Positions 55,399-64,000 of a stretch of 64,000 nucleotides of DNA are shown here, piece by piece. Source of the stretch: Alcanivoracaceae bacterium. GTDB taxonomy: Bacteria > Pseudomonadota > Gammaproteobacteria > Xanthomonadales > Marinicellaceae. The stretch spans positions 1 through 64,000 of the forward strand of contig JADGEI010000019.1 in the NCBI GenBank assembly GCA_016744455.1. Reading direction: 5' to 3'. The notes beneath the pieces were generated by a model. That model did no database searches. It saw nothing but the letters and a program-made list of their open reading frames with translations, and was not told the DNA's origin. The number at the start of each line of letters is the position of its first letter. Position 1 is the stretch's first letter. Position numbers and translations under genes: made by a program.

Positions 55399-58300
55399 AT
55401 GGTAAACGCACTAAAAAACACCTGTATAAATCGATTAGTTTATAGAGCACTATTGATGCTGTCATTATCGCTTCTTTTTTCCTTTAGTGTTAAGGCTCAG
55501 CCAACTATTTCTGCTAGTTTTGAACCTGCAACTATTGGTCCTGGTTCTAATGCTCGTTTGATTTATAGCTTAACTAATGGCTCGGGTTTTCCCGTTGTTG
55601 GTATGGCGTTTACAAATGCATTACCTACGGTACCTGGAGATGTAGATATATCGACATCGGCCAATATAGAAACAAATTGCCTTATGGGGATAGGTGGTGC
55701 AATTACAGCACCAAATGGTGGTAACACAATCATTGCATCAGATCTTGAATTAGGCGCAGGGCAATCATGCCAAGTCTCAGTTAATGTTACGGCAAGTACA
55801 CCTGGATCACATACTAATCCAGCCATTACACTTGCGTCTAGCGCTGGCTCTAGTATGAGTTTGCCAATTGACTTAACTGTTGCAACCAATTTATCAGGTT
55901 TTTCTAAAAGCTTTACTCCCTCAGCAATCAAACTTGGTGCTCCAAGTCGTTTGACTTTTACATTTGATAATACGCTGAATACAAACCGAGTAGGTAATTT
56001 GAATTTTACAGATTACCTTCCAGTGGGATTGGTCATAGCCTCACCAGCAAATAGCTCTACGGACTGCATCAGTGCTTCGGCTCCTAATACAACGCTAACA
56101 GCAATTTCTGGTACAAATCAAATAACCTTAGTCGCAAGAGGAAACACTATTTTTCCTGGCTTTGAGGTTTTACCTATTGGTGCAAGTTGTACAGCTACAG
56201 TCGATGTCGTTGCAACTGGAATTGGAGTGTTAATAAACCAAAGTGAAAACCTGAAAGTTGATTTTATTGACAGCGGTTTTGCTGTAGCACCTCTAGATGT
56301 CACATCCGACAAAGTGGTTTTTTATAAAGAATTTTTAGATGATCCAGTGCCTCCCGGAGGATTGGCTACTTTACGTTTTACTATGCTGAACACAGATAGG
56401 AATTTTCCAGCGACATCGGTTGCTTTCACAGACAACTTAGCAGCAATGACCCCAGTGCTTGCGGGATTGATATTTGATAGTTTAGTCAGCAATGATTGTG
56501 CGGGCAATGTAACGGGTGTTGGCTCAACATTAATTGGGTTTTCAGGAGGTACTATACCTGCACAAGCCTCTTGTTCAATTGAAGTGTCTTTAACTATCCC
56601 GGCTGCGGCCAACCAAGGCCAATTCATTAACACCACTAGCCAATTAACCTCAACTATTGATGGCTCAGGTTTTATGTCGTCTCCAGCTGTGGCTTATTTA
56701 TTTGTAGAATCGATCCCAACACTGACCATGGAGTTTTTGGAAGTAGGTACATTTGCCACAGATCCAATTGTAAACTCGGGTGATGATGTCATTATTCGAT
56801 ATACGGTGACTAATACAAGTGCAACTTCTGCTGCAACTGATATTACTTTTCTTGATGAACTAACAGATGGAGGGGTAAATACAGGATTTTTCCCCTTTCC
56901 CCTATCAATGGTATTTCCACCAACGGCTTGTGGTGGTACTGTTGCATTGAGTTTTTTCGATACTGATAGACAAGGGTTGTCTCTTACCTCAGGGAATCTA
57001 ACTGCTGCTCCTGCAGCAGGATCAAGTTGTACATTTGATGTTACTGTTACTATCCCTAGTGATATGCCTGTTGGTAATTACCAAAGTACAACGGGTGAGA
57101 TTACAGCTGCTGTTGATGGAGCAACACGTATAGGAAACCCTGCTAGTGATAGTTTAACTATTGTAGCAGCGCCAAGTTTAACCAAGTCATTTATCAATAA
57201 CACTGTTGCTGGTGGTGATACAGTAACCTTGGAATTCACTTTAGCTCATGGAGAAAATGCCTTAACTGATGCCACAGGCATCACTTTTACTGACGATTTG
57301 TCAACAGTTCTTGGTGGTTTGGTTGCAATTTCTCCTTCAGCTCCGAACCCACCTTGTGGAGCAGGTTCCAGCTTAGTTGGATCAGCAGGGGATACATTTT
57401 TGACTTTAATGGGTGGTACTTTAAGCCCAGGAAGCTCCTGTACTTTCAGTGTTGATTTATCTGTACCGCTTGGTGCAGCCATCGGTACTTACATCAATAC
57501 TACTAGTGGTGTTTCAGCACTTGTACAAGGAGTGACGACAACTTCAAATCCCGCATCAGATGATTTGTCCATAGCAGGTTTAGTTTTCACTAAGGCCTAT
57601 GTAGATAACCCTGTGATTCCTGGACAAGCAACTACACTTCGTTTTGCTCTTGATAATATTCACCCAATCTTAGACACGACTATTACCTCTTTTACTGATA
57701 ATTTGACAGCTAGTTTAACTGGCTTAATGGCAATAGGCCTTCCTACAACTGACACATGTGGTGGAACTTTGGCAGGTACTACATTACTAACTTATAGCGG
57801 AGGATCTCTACCAGCGGGTACAAGTTGTATTATAGACGTACCAATTCTCGTTCCAGCCGCTGCTGCAACAAATGAATATGTAAATGTAACAAGCTCACTT
57901 TCAGTTACACAAGGAGCTCCTGTTACTATTCCTCCTGCGACAGATTCTTTGTCGGTTTCCTCGAATTTGTTATCTTTAAGTCAGTCGTTTACTGATGATC
58001 CAGTTGTACCAGGTGATACTGTCACATTGGAATTTACGTTAGAAAACTTGGATTTAAGTAATGCAGCAAGCTCAATCAGTTTTACTGATGATTTGGATGC
58101 AGCATTGACAGGATTGAGTGCAGTAGGGTTGCCATTAAACAATGTTTGTGGTGCTGGTTCTACAATAACGGGTACCTCATCACTAAGCTTTTCCGATGGA
58201 AATTTGCCTGCTGGAGGTACATGTACATTTTCTCTAACTTTACAAGTGCCCTTTGGTGTCACAAGTTCGGTTAATACAAATACAACTTCAGATGTGACAG

Positions 58301-60744
58301 GTACAATTAATGGATTGGCTGTGGATGGAGATTCTGCAAGTGACGATTTAGGTGTGCGGTTGTTAACTTTTAGCAAGTCGTTTAATGGGCCAACAACTGC
58401 AACAGGTACACCTGTATTAACGTTCACTATTGAAAATGTGGATGCAACAAATGCAGCTAGTGATTTAGCATTTTCTGATGATTTGAATTTGGTTTTATCT
58501 GGTTTGGTTGCCACTAATTTACCATTGACAGATGTTTGTGGCACAGGTTCTTTATTGTCTGGGTCTAGTTTCTTATTATTTACTGGAGGCAATATTCCAG
58601 CCAGTGGCAGTTGTACGTTTGATGTAAATTTATCTGTGCCTTTATCAGCAATGGCAGGAAATTTCCCCAATACAACGAGTAGTCTGTTATCAGCAGGTCT
58701 GATAGTAGCTGATCCAGCAGTTGCCGACTTAGTTATTGAAGCGCCACCCGTTTTTTCAAAGTCCTTTAGTCCAAATGCAATAGGGCAAGGAATGACATCG
58801 AATTTGACATTCACCATTGATAATAGTACAAATACTATTGCAGCATCAAATCTAATGATGACCGATAATTTGCCAGCAGGGATTGTGGTTGATGCAGCGC
58901 CAATGATAAATAACACTTGTGGAGGGATAATTACAGCTATGGCTGGTACTGCAGTTGTTTCATTAAATAATGGCACATTAGCAGCTGGTAGTAGTTGTGT
59001 GATAGAGGTTTCTGTAACGGGAGTGTCTAGTGGTACTCATGTGAATATAACTTCAGATTTGATCTCGAGTTCTGGTAATAGTGGAAGCGCTACGGCTACA
59101 TTATCAGTCAATTCACAACCCGGATTTGATAAAATTTTTACACCGTCAACAGTGTTTATAGGGTCAGTAAGCACCCTTGATTTAACCATAGATAATAGTT
59201 TGAGTACGGTTGATGCGATGTCATTGGCTTTTGTAGATACTTTTCCAACTAATATGACCATTGCTACTCCTTCTAATGCGAACACATCCTGTACTGGTGG
59301 TACATTAACTGCAGTTAGTGGGTCAAATAGCATCAGTTATTCTTCAGGGGCGGTAAATGCTGGTGCAACTTGTGTTATCAGTGTTGATGTCATAACATCA
59401 AATGCTGGAACCTTTGTTAATACAAGCGGTAATTTGACATCTGATTTAGGTATGAGCCCAGTGGCGGTTGATACTTTAATTGTTGATCCAGTACCATTAT
59501 TTAGCATGCAGTATATGCCTGATACAATTCATTCAGGGGGTATAAGTCAATTGGTGTTTACTATTGACAATTCATTCAGTTCACAAAATGCTACAGCATT
59601 AGACTTTACAGATAATTTACCAGTAGGTCTGTTAGTGTCTACGCCAGCAAACTCGACTTCTAGTTGTATTGGAGGTACTATCACAGCAGTTTCAGGAACT
59701 TCAATTATCAGTTATAATTCGGGTACAGTAAATTCAGCTAATAGTTGTACTATTAGTGTCGATGTCACTTCTTCTGTTCTTGGTAATTCTACCAATAATA
59801 CAGGAGATTTAACTTCAAATCATGGTAATAGCGGCCAAGCAATGGCTTCGTTATTGGTTGCAAACGCACCAATGTTTAGTAAATCCTTTAGTTCGGACCC
59901 TATTTTGATTGATGATATTATTCAATTGACTTTTACAATTGATAATACTAATAACTTAGCGGATGTTGGTTTGCTCAGTTTTGATGATGTTATGCCATTA
60001 GGCTTTCAAGTAGCAAGCCCTAACACTATCTTGAATACTTGTACAGGTGGAACAGTTACAGCAGTGCCAGGCTCAAATACGATTAGCTATTCTGCTGGGC
60101 AAGTATCAGCAATGTCGGTTTGTGATATTAGTGTCGATGTAAGTGGAACTATTGTTGGTGATTATATCAATACTACTTCAAATTTAGATTCAGATTTAGG
60201 TATGGGTTCAACTGCTTCTGCTACAATTACAGTTGTTGATATTCCAGTGTTGACTAAGGTCTTCAGTAGTACTAATATTGTTGCAGGAAACGCTGTTGAA
60301 CTTACTTTTGAAATTACCAATAACTCGTCAATTCTTGCCAGTCAAATTAGTTTTACAGATGATTTGGATGCTTTTGTGACGGGTGCTGTAGCGGTGAATA
60401 CGCCTCAAAATGATGTTTGTGGGATAGGTTCAAGCTTAACAGGTACGTCACTTGTTTCATTAAACAACGGAAATTTATTACCAAATAGTAGTTGTCAGTT
60501 CTCAATTATGGTTAGCATACCTTTAAATGCTTTAGGTGGTGAATTTGTTAATATTACTAGTCCACTTTCTGTTGAATATAATGGAAGTGTATTTACTGGT
60601 TCTGCTGGTTCAGGTGCAAGTGATGCATTAATTATTTCATCAATTGCCATTAATATCCCTTTGCTTAATACTTGGATTGAATTATTGATGTTAACTCTTG
60701 GTGTATTTTATATCTTTAGTAGAAGAAAGAAATTCATTAATTAA
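55399..60744 (+). CDS. Giant exported DUF11/CARDB-like 13-repeat protein with IPTL-CTERM-like tail
   Basis: GGGGAAA precedes the start. A signal peptide (LLMLSLSLLFSFSVKA) is followed by about 13 repeats of ~120-130 residues. Each begins like FSKSFTPNAIGQGMTSNLTFTIDN and ends with a G-x-L-x-x-G-x-S-C-x-F-x-V block (AGSSCTFDV, PGSSCTFSV, ASGSCTFDV and so on), with a second conserved Cys in most repeats for a disulfide. The last 27 residues, IPLLNTWIELLMLTLGVFYI then SRRKKFIN, match the IPTL-CTERM/PEP-CTERM-like pattern of short motif, one helix and basic tail. It likely undergoes sorting and membrane anchoring. Length 1781. First gene of a three-gene operon. Confidence 0.85.
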   Translation: MVNALKNTCINRLVYRALLMLSLSLLFSFSVKAQPTISASFEPATIGPGSNARLIYSLTNGSGFPVVGMAFTNALPTVPGDVDISTSANIETNCLMGIGGAITAPNGGNTIIASDLELGAGQSCQVSVNVTASTPGSHTNPAITLASSAGSSMSLPIDLTVATNLSGFSKSFTPSAIKLGAPSRLTFTFDNTLNTNRVGNLNFTDYLPVGLVIASPANSSTDCISASAPNTTLTAISGTNQITLVARGNTIFPGFEVLPIGASCTATVDVVATGIGVLINQSENLKVDFIDSGFAVAPLDVTSDKVVFYKEFLDDPVPPGGLATLRFTMLNTDRNFPATSVAFTDNLAAMTPVLAGLIFDSLVSNDCAGNVTGVGSTLIGFSGGTIPAQASCSIEVSLTIPAAANQGQFINTTSQLTSTIDGSGFMSSPAVAYLFVESIPTLTMEFLEVGTFATDPIVNSGDDVIIRYTVTNTSATSAATDITFLDELTDGGVNTGFFPFPLSMVFPPTACGGTVALSFFDTDRQGLSLTSGNLTAAPAAGSSCTFDVTVTIPSDMPVGNYQSTTGEITAAVDGATRIGNPASDSLTIVAAPSLTKSFINNTVAGGDTVTLEFTLAHGENALTDATGITFTDDLSTVLGGLVAISPSAPNPPCGAGSSLVGSAGDTFLTLMGGTLSPGSSCTFSVDLSVPLGAAIGTYINTTSGVSALVQGVTTTSNPASDDLSIAGLVFTKAYVDNPVIPGQATTLRFALDNIHPILDTTITSFTDNLTASLTGLMAIGLPTTDTCGGTLAGTTLLTYSGGSLPAGTSCIIDVPILVPAAAATNEYVNVTSSLSVTQGAPVTIPPATDSLSVSSNLLSLSQSFTDDPVVPGDTVTLEFTLENLDLSNAASSISFTDDLDAALTGLSAVGLPLNNVCGAGSTITGTSSLSFSDGNLPAGGTCTFSLTLQVPFGVTSSVNTNTTSDVTGTINGLAVDGDSASDDLGVRLLTFSKSFNGPTTATGTPVLTFTIENVDATNAASDLAFSDDLNLVLSGLVATNLPLTDVCGTGSLLSGSSFLLFTGGNIPASGSCTFDVNLSVPLSAMAGNFPNTTSSLLSAGLIVADPAVADLVIEAPPVFSKSFSPNAIGQGMTSNLTFTIDNSTNTIAASNLMMTDNLPAGIVVDAAPMINNTCGGIITAMAGTAVVSLNNGTLAAGSSCVIEVSVTGVSSGTHVNITSDLISSSGNSGSATATLSVNSQPGFDKIFTPSTVFIGSVSTLDLTIDNSLSTVDAMSLAFVDTFPTNMTIATPSNANTSCTGGTLTAVSGSNSISYSSGAVNAGATCVISVDVITSNAGTFVNTSGNLTSDLGMSPVAVDTLIVDPVPLFSMQYMPDTIHSGGISQLVFTIDNSFSSQNATALDFTDNLPVGLLVSTPANSTSSCIGGTITAVSGTSIISYNSGTVNSANSCTISVDVTSSVLGNSTNNTGDLTSNHGNSGQAMASLLVANAPMFSKSFSSDPILIDDIIQLTFTIDNTNNLADVGLLSFDDVMPLGFQVASPNTILNTCTGGTVTAVPGSNTISYSAGQVSAMSVCDISVDVSGTIVGDYINTTSNLDSDLGMGSTASATITVVDIPVLTKVFSSTNIVAGNAVELTFEITNNSSILASQISFTDDLDAFVTGAVAVNTPQNDVCGIGSSLTGTSLVSLNNGNLLPNSSCQFSIMVSIPLNALGGEFVNITSPLSVEYNGSVFTGSAGSGASDALIISSIAINIPLLNTWIELLMLTLGVFYIFSRRKKFIN

Positions 60745-60747
60745 ATT

Positions 60748-62361
60748 GTGAAAACTGTTTATTATGCTCTTCTGTTTGCCGTTTTATTGTTTAGTAAAAC
60801 GGCTGCCAAAGCAGAATACTTTACTGAAATAGCCCCTCAGTTGCACTTTGAGTTTCAACATCATAACGGTGGTTCTGGCGCTTTTTTTTATCCTGAAATA
60901 GTTGGTTCAGGAGTGGCGTTGTTAGACTTTGATAACGATGGTGATTTAGATATTTACATGGTACAAAGTGGTGCATTTGAGACTAATGAGTTTAAAGATA
61001 AACTGTTTGAAAATTCCTTGAATAGTACAGGTAATCGATTGTTTAAGGATGTAACACTCGACATGAAAATGGATAACAAGGAGTATGGAATTGGTGCTGC
61101 TTCAGCCGATGTTAATAACGATGGTTGGGTTGATTTATACATTACTAACTTACATGGCAATCAATTGCTAATTAATAATAAAGGCAAGTCATTTAAGCCT
61201 ATTGATTTAAACGAACCAGAACCAAAATGGTCAACGGGTGCAAGCTTCTGCGATGTTAATAATGATGGACTTAAGGACTTGTATGTAGCAAATTATGTAA
61301 ATTGGTCGATAACTAACAACCCTAAGTGTTTCAATAAAAAGAGTAAACAAGACTATTGTGGTCCCAATTCGTTCAATGGTGTCAAAGATGTTTTTTACAT
61401 AAATGATAGCTCTAAAGGTTTAGTTGAAAGAACTGAATTATATTTTCCTAATATGCCCTCTATGCCTGGGCTAAATGTCATTTGTACAGATGTGAACAAT
61501 GATGGTTGGAATGATTTTATTGTTGCTAATGATGGTAAAAATAATTTATTATGGTTAAATCAAGAAGGGAAATCATTTAAGGAGAATGGTCTGATTTCTG
61601 GACTGGCAGTTAATGGCCAAGGCTTGGCAGAAGCCAGTATGGGTGTTGCTATTAATGACTTCGATATTGATGGCGATTTGGATGTTTTCTTCACGCATTT
61701 AATGAATGAGAGTAATACGTTGTACCAAAATAACGCCAAAGGTATCTTTCAAGATGTTACAAATCACGTAGGATTGTCGACTGATGGTTTCGCCTATACA
61801 GGATGGTCTGCTTCATTTGTTATGGTTAATAAAGATATTTTTCCTGATCTAATTATTTTCAATGGAGCAGTAGCTGATTCTGACAATAGCTCTACCGATA
61901 AAAATTACCTTTCACAGCCAAATAAGTTAAATATAAGTTCTAACGGAACCTCTTTTACTAGTATAGATGAGAAGTGGTTAACTCAAAAATTCGTATCAAG
62001 AGGAGCAGCATTTGGAGATATTGACAATGATGGTGATATTGACATTGTTATAAATAATAACAATGACAAAGCTCAGATTCACTTGAATAATTTAAACCCT
62101 AAAGAATGGGTAGGTTTGATAGTCAGTTCAAATAAATATACAAACTTAAGATTATTGTTGTCCAATAAAGAACGTCAATTTCAAATTAACACAAACCCAA
62201 ATGGCTCGTATGCAGCTTCCAATGATCCTCGGGTGATTATAAATGAAGCACAACTCAATTATTTCAATCAACTGAAAGTTTATAATGGCTTACAATTAAT
62301 TAAAAATATTAAACTTTCTGATATGTTTTTAAATGATTATCAAGTTCTGGAATTAAATTAA
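60748..62361 (+). CDS. CRTAC1-like FG-GAP/VCBS exported protein
   Basis: The start is GTG, three bases after the preceding stop. A signal peptide (ALLFAVLLFSKTAAKA) is followed by repeated calcium-type loops: LLDFDNDGDLDIYMV, ADVNNDGWVDLYITN, CDVNNDGLKDLYVAN, TDVNNDGWNDFIVAN, NDFDIDGDLDVFFTH, GDIDNDGDIDIVINN. This matches CRTAC1/UnbV-type seven-bladed propellers. The typical ASPIC/UnbV domain at the C-terminus is reduced to ~80 residues. It is an extracytoplasmic protein whose ligand is unknown, in an operon with the 13-repeat protein and a TPR protein. Confidence 0.85.
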   Translation: MKTVYYALLFAVLLFSKTAAKAEYFTEIAPQLHFEFQHHNGGSGAFFYPEIVGSGVALLDFDNDGDLDIYMVQSGAFETNEFKDKLFENSLNSTGNRLFKDVTLDMKMDNKEYGIGAASADVNNDGWVDLYITNLHGNQLLINNKGKSFKPIDLNEPEPKWSTGASFCDVNNDGLKDLYVANYVNWSITNNPKCFNKKSKQDYCGPNSFNGVKDVFYINDSSKGLVERTELYFPNMPSMPGLNVICTDVNNDGWNDFIVANDGKNNLLWLNQEGKSFKENGLISGLAVNGQGLAEASMGVAINDFDIDGDLDVFFTHLMNESNTLYQNNAKGIFQDVTNHVGLSTDGFAYTGWSASFVMVNKDIFPDLIIFNGAVADSDNSSTDKNYLSQPNKLNISSNGTSFTSIDEKWLTQKFVSRGAAFGDIDNDGDIDIVINNNNDKAQIHLNNLNPKEWVGLIVSSNKYTNLRLLLSNKERQFQINTNPNGSYAASNDPRVIINEAQLNYFNQLKVYNGLQLIKNIKLSDMFLNDYQVLELN

Positions 62362-62377
62362 TGTTGCGATCAATACT

Positions 62378-63907
62378 ATGAAAATCCAATTCGTTCTAAT
62401 TCTGTTATTGTCTCAATCAATACATGCTAATGAATCTAATGAATCTAATTCAACTATTGATTTATCTAATGTTTCTTTAGAAGGGTTGGATGAAAATGTT
62501 TCAAATAACTTTATTCAAATTAAAAAATTAATCTTTAATGCTAGAGATAAACAAGACAGAGAAACTGAATTATTAGCAAGCATGAATTGGTGCATGTTAC
62601 TGCATAACTTTGATTTCTTAGAGCAAGCTATGTCATGTTATTATATTATTGGGTTAGATGACAAAGAAAATGCTAAGTGGCCTTATTTGTATGCTAATTC
62701 AGCCATGCAAAAGGGTGACTTTGATAGTGCCATAAAGGGGTTGAGCGAAACTATCAAGAGAGAAAAAAATTACTTACCTGCTTATTATTACTTGATTAAA
62801 TACGCACTAAATAAAAACCAAATAAGTGAAGCTTTTGATTATTTGTCGCAGGTACCCTCAACATTACAACAGAATTCAAGTTTTTTAGATTTAAAAGGGG
62901 ATATGCACAAACATATTGAACAATACTATGTCGCCATAGGCTTTTATAAACAAGCTTTAGTGTTAGTTCCACAAGCAAAGAGCCTTAATTATAAAATAGC
63001 CAAATCTTACCAAGCTTTGCAACAAATTAAAAAAGCTAACAAATTTTTTGATGACACGAATGCATCAACTATCAAACTTATTGATCCGTATTTTCAAGAA
63101 GTTAAATCTAAGATTGTAGGAGAGATACCTTACCTAATAAAAGCCAAAGCTTCACTTTTAAATGGAGCATATAACCTTGCAATAGAAGATTATGAAAAAG
63201 CATTACAATACAACCCTGAGAGTGAAACTGCATTAGTTAATAGTGGGGTTTCTTTCTTTAAACTTAAAAAAATTGATAATGCGATTGATTATTTTCAGAG
63301 AGCTCTGAAGTTAAATCCGAGACAACTCACAGCTCTTTTTAATATGGCATATATTTCCAGCATAAAAAAACAATGGAATGATGCAATCGCTTATTATGAA
63401 CGCTATAACAAGATAAATCTAACAGATCAAGAAACCAGTTCTGAACTTGCTAAAATCTATTATCAACAACAACGCTATTCAAAAGTTATGGCAATTACGC
63501 AATTGCCACATATGCGTACCCATTTTGATACACAATTTTTAAAAGCTCAAGTCTACATTCAACAAGAAAAATACCTTGATGCCATTAATTGGTTAAAAGA
63601 AATCAATCAGAATCACCCTAATGATTTTAAAATATTAATGGCACTATCTAAAATATTATCCCAAGCTCCAAGTTTAGCTGTAAGAGATAGTCAGCAATCT
63701 CTTACTTATATTTCCGAGGCCTTTGGTATCAAACAAAATGAACAATCCTATTGGCAGCTTATTTTGGTCTTGGACGAAAACAATAAATGCACAGATTTAA
63801 ATAAAAGAATACATGAGTTTTCTGAAATGTTCGGAATAAAATTAAATCATGTTGTAGAAACAGTCAAGCAAGAACGCAGAGCTAACTTACGATGTGTTAT
63901 AGATTAG
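62378..63907 (+). CDS. Exported TPR-repeat protein
   Basis: It begins 16 bases after the CRTAC1-like gene. A signal peptide (FVLILLLSQSIHA) precedes ~490 residues of helical repeats. Clear TPR units include YNLAIEDYEKALQYNPESETALVNSG and FKLKKIDNAIDYFQRALKLNPRQLTALFNMA, with further units on both sides. The protein is periplasmic or surface-facing, and probably helps assemble or sense the other two operon products, as TPR proteins often do. No catalytic function is seen. The remaining 93 bases of the window hold no gene. Confidence 0.82.
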   Translation: MKIQFVLILLLSQSIHANESNESNSTIDLSNVSLEGLDENVSNNFIQIKKLIFNARDKQDRETELLASMNWCMLLHNFDFLEQAMSCYYIIGLDDKENAKWPYLYANSAMQKGDFDSAIKGLSETIKREKNYLPAYYYLIKYALNKNQISEAFDYLSQVPSTLQQNSSFLDLKGDMHKHIEQYYVAIGFYKQALVLVPQAKSLNYKIAKSYQALQQIKKANKFFDDTNASTIKLIDPYFQEVKSKIVGEIPYLIKAKASLLNGAYNLAIEDYEKALQYNPESETALVNSGVSFFKLKKIDNAIDYFQRALKLNPRQLTALFNMAYISSIKKQWNDAIAYYERYNKINLTDQETSSELAKIYYQQQRYSKVMAITQLPHMRTHFDTQFLKAQVYIQQEKYLDAINWLKEINQNHPNDFKILMALSKILSQAPSLAVRDSQQSLTYISEAFGIKQNEQSYWQLILVLDENNKCTDLNKRIHEFSEMFGIKLNHVVETVKQERRANLRCVID

Positions 63908-64000
63908 AAAAACCTTAGAATTAATCTAATATTACATGTATTTTATAACACTTTCTTGCAATTGATGTTTGTTTGTTCAACTGGTTATAACTTTGAAATA

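Noticed and set aside
57981..58976. 331-codon minus-strand frame inside the 13-repeat gene
   Set aside because: It is a composition shadow of the repeat codons on the opposite strand, with no start signal.

Overview
The window looks like part of the chromosome of a low-GC, Gram-negative, probably marine gammaproteobacterium. The evidence is family-level: an exported DUF3365-type lipoprotein, a CadC-like membrane regulator, a deoA-deoB nucleoside operon, an OPT transporter, uvrB, a chromosomal integron integrase, and many very large exported repeat proteins. A Marinicella-like organism is my best guess. It is inference, not shown by a marker gene. I see no rRNA or tRNA genes and no CRISPR array.

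Layout. 1-650 is non-coding debris: a 51-bp tandem repeat, a structured repeat that recurs at 26 kb, and the tail of an IS110-type transposase. 652-9440 carries acetoacetyl-CoA synthetase, a frameshifted FG-GAP protein, a winged-helix/TPR membrane regulator, a BspA-like DUF285 protein and a DUF3365 lipoprotein. 9706-15003 is a nucleoside salvage cluster (purine nucleoside phosphorylase, thymidine phosphorylase, phosphopentomutase). It is interrupted by a Phd/ParE toxin-antitoxin pair, a paralogue fragment and inverted repeats. 15037-21330 holds an OPT transporter with a small membrane partner, a beta-helix exported protein and uvrB.

21382-27852 is a small integron: intI, an attI core, three intact attC sites, and cassettes for an exported metallo-beta-lactamase-fold protein, an unknown 112-residue protein and a reverse transcriptase resembling the abortive-infection/DRT class. 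The far end is scrambled: a truncated NADAR cassette lies beside an 817-bp tandem duplication that also copied the start of an XRE regulator. 28170-33130 has an aminotransferase and a three-gene overlapping operon (RnfD/NqrB-like membrane protein, copper-amine-oxidase-like protein without visible copper histidines, beta-propeller protein).

33629-50441 is the most striking part. Two tandem modules each pair a giant SdrD-type B-repeat surface protein with a C25 (gingipain/PorU-like) peptidase whose start codon overlaps the adhesin stop. The heads differ, but the last 2.85 kb of the two modules are almost identical, which suggests recent gene conversion. The C25 proteins resemble the PorU sortase in layout, so each may process or anchor its adhesin. 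A short motif of the form I/L-F/Y-x-N/D-G/S-F-E recurs in otherwise unrelated exported proteins and may be a processing or sorting tag.

50735-63907 continues the surface theme: another motif-bearing exported protein, a protein with an S74 intramolecular-chaperone C-terminus, and a compact operon of a 13-repeat DUF11/CARDB-like protein with an IPTL-CTERM-like tail, a CRTAC1-like VCBS protein and a TPR protein.
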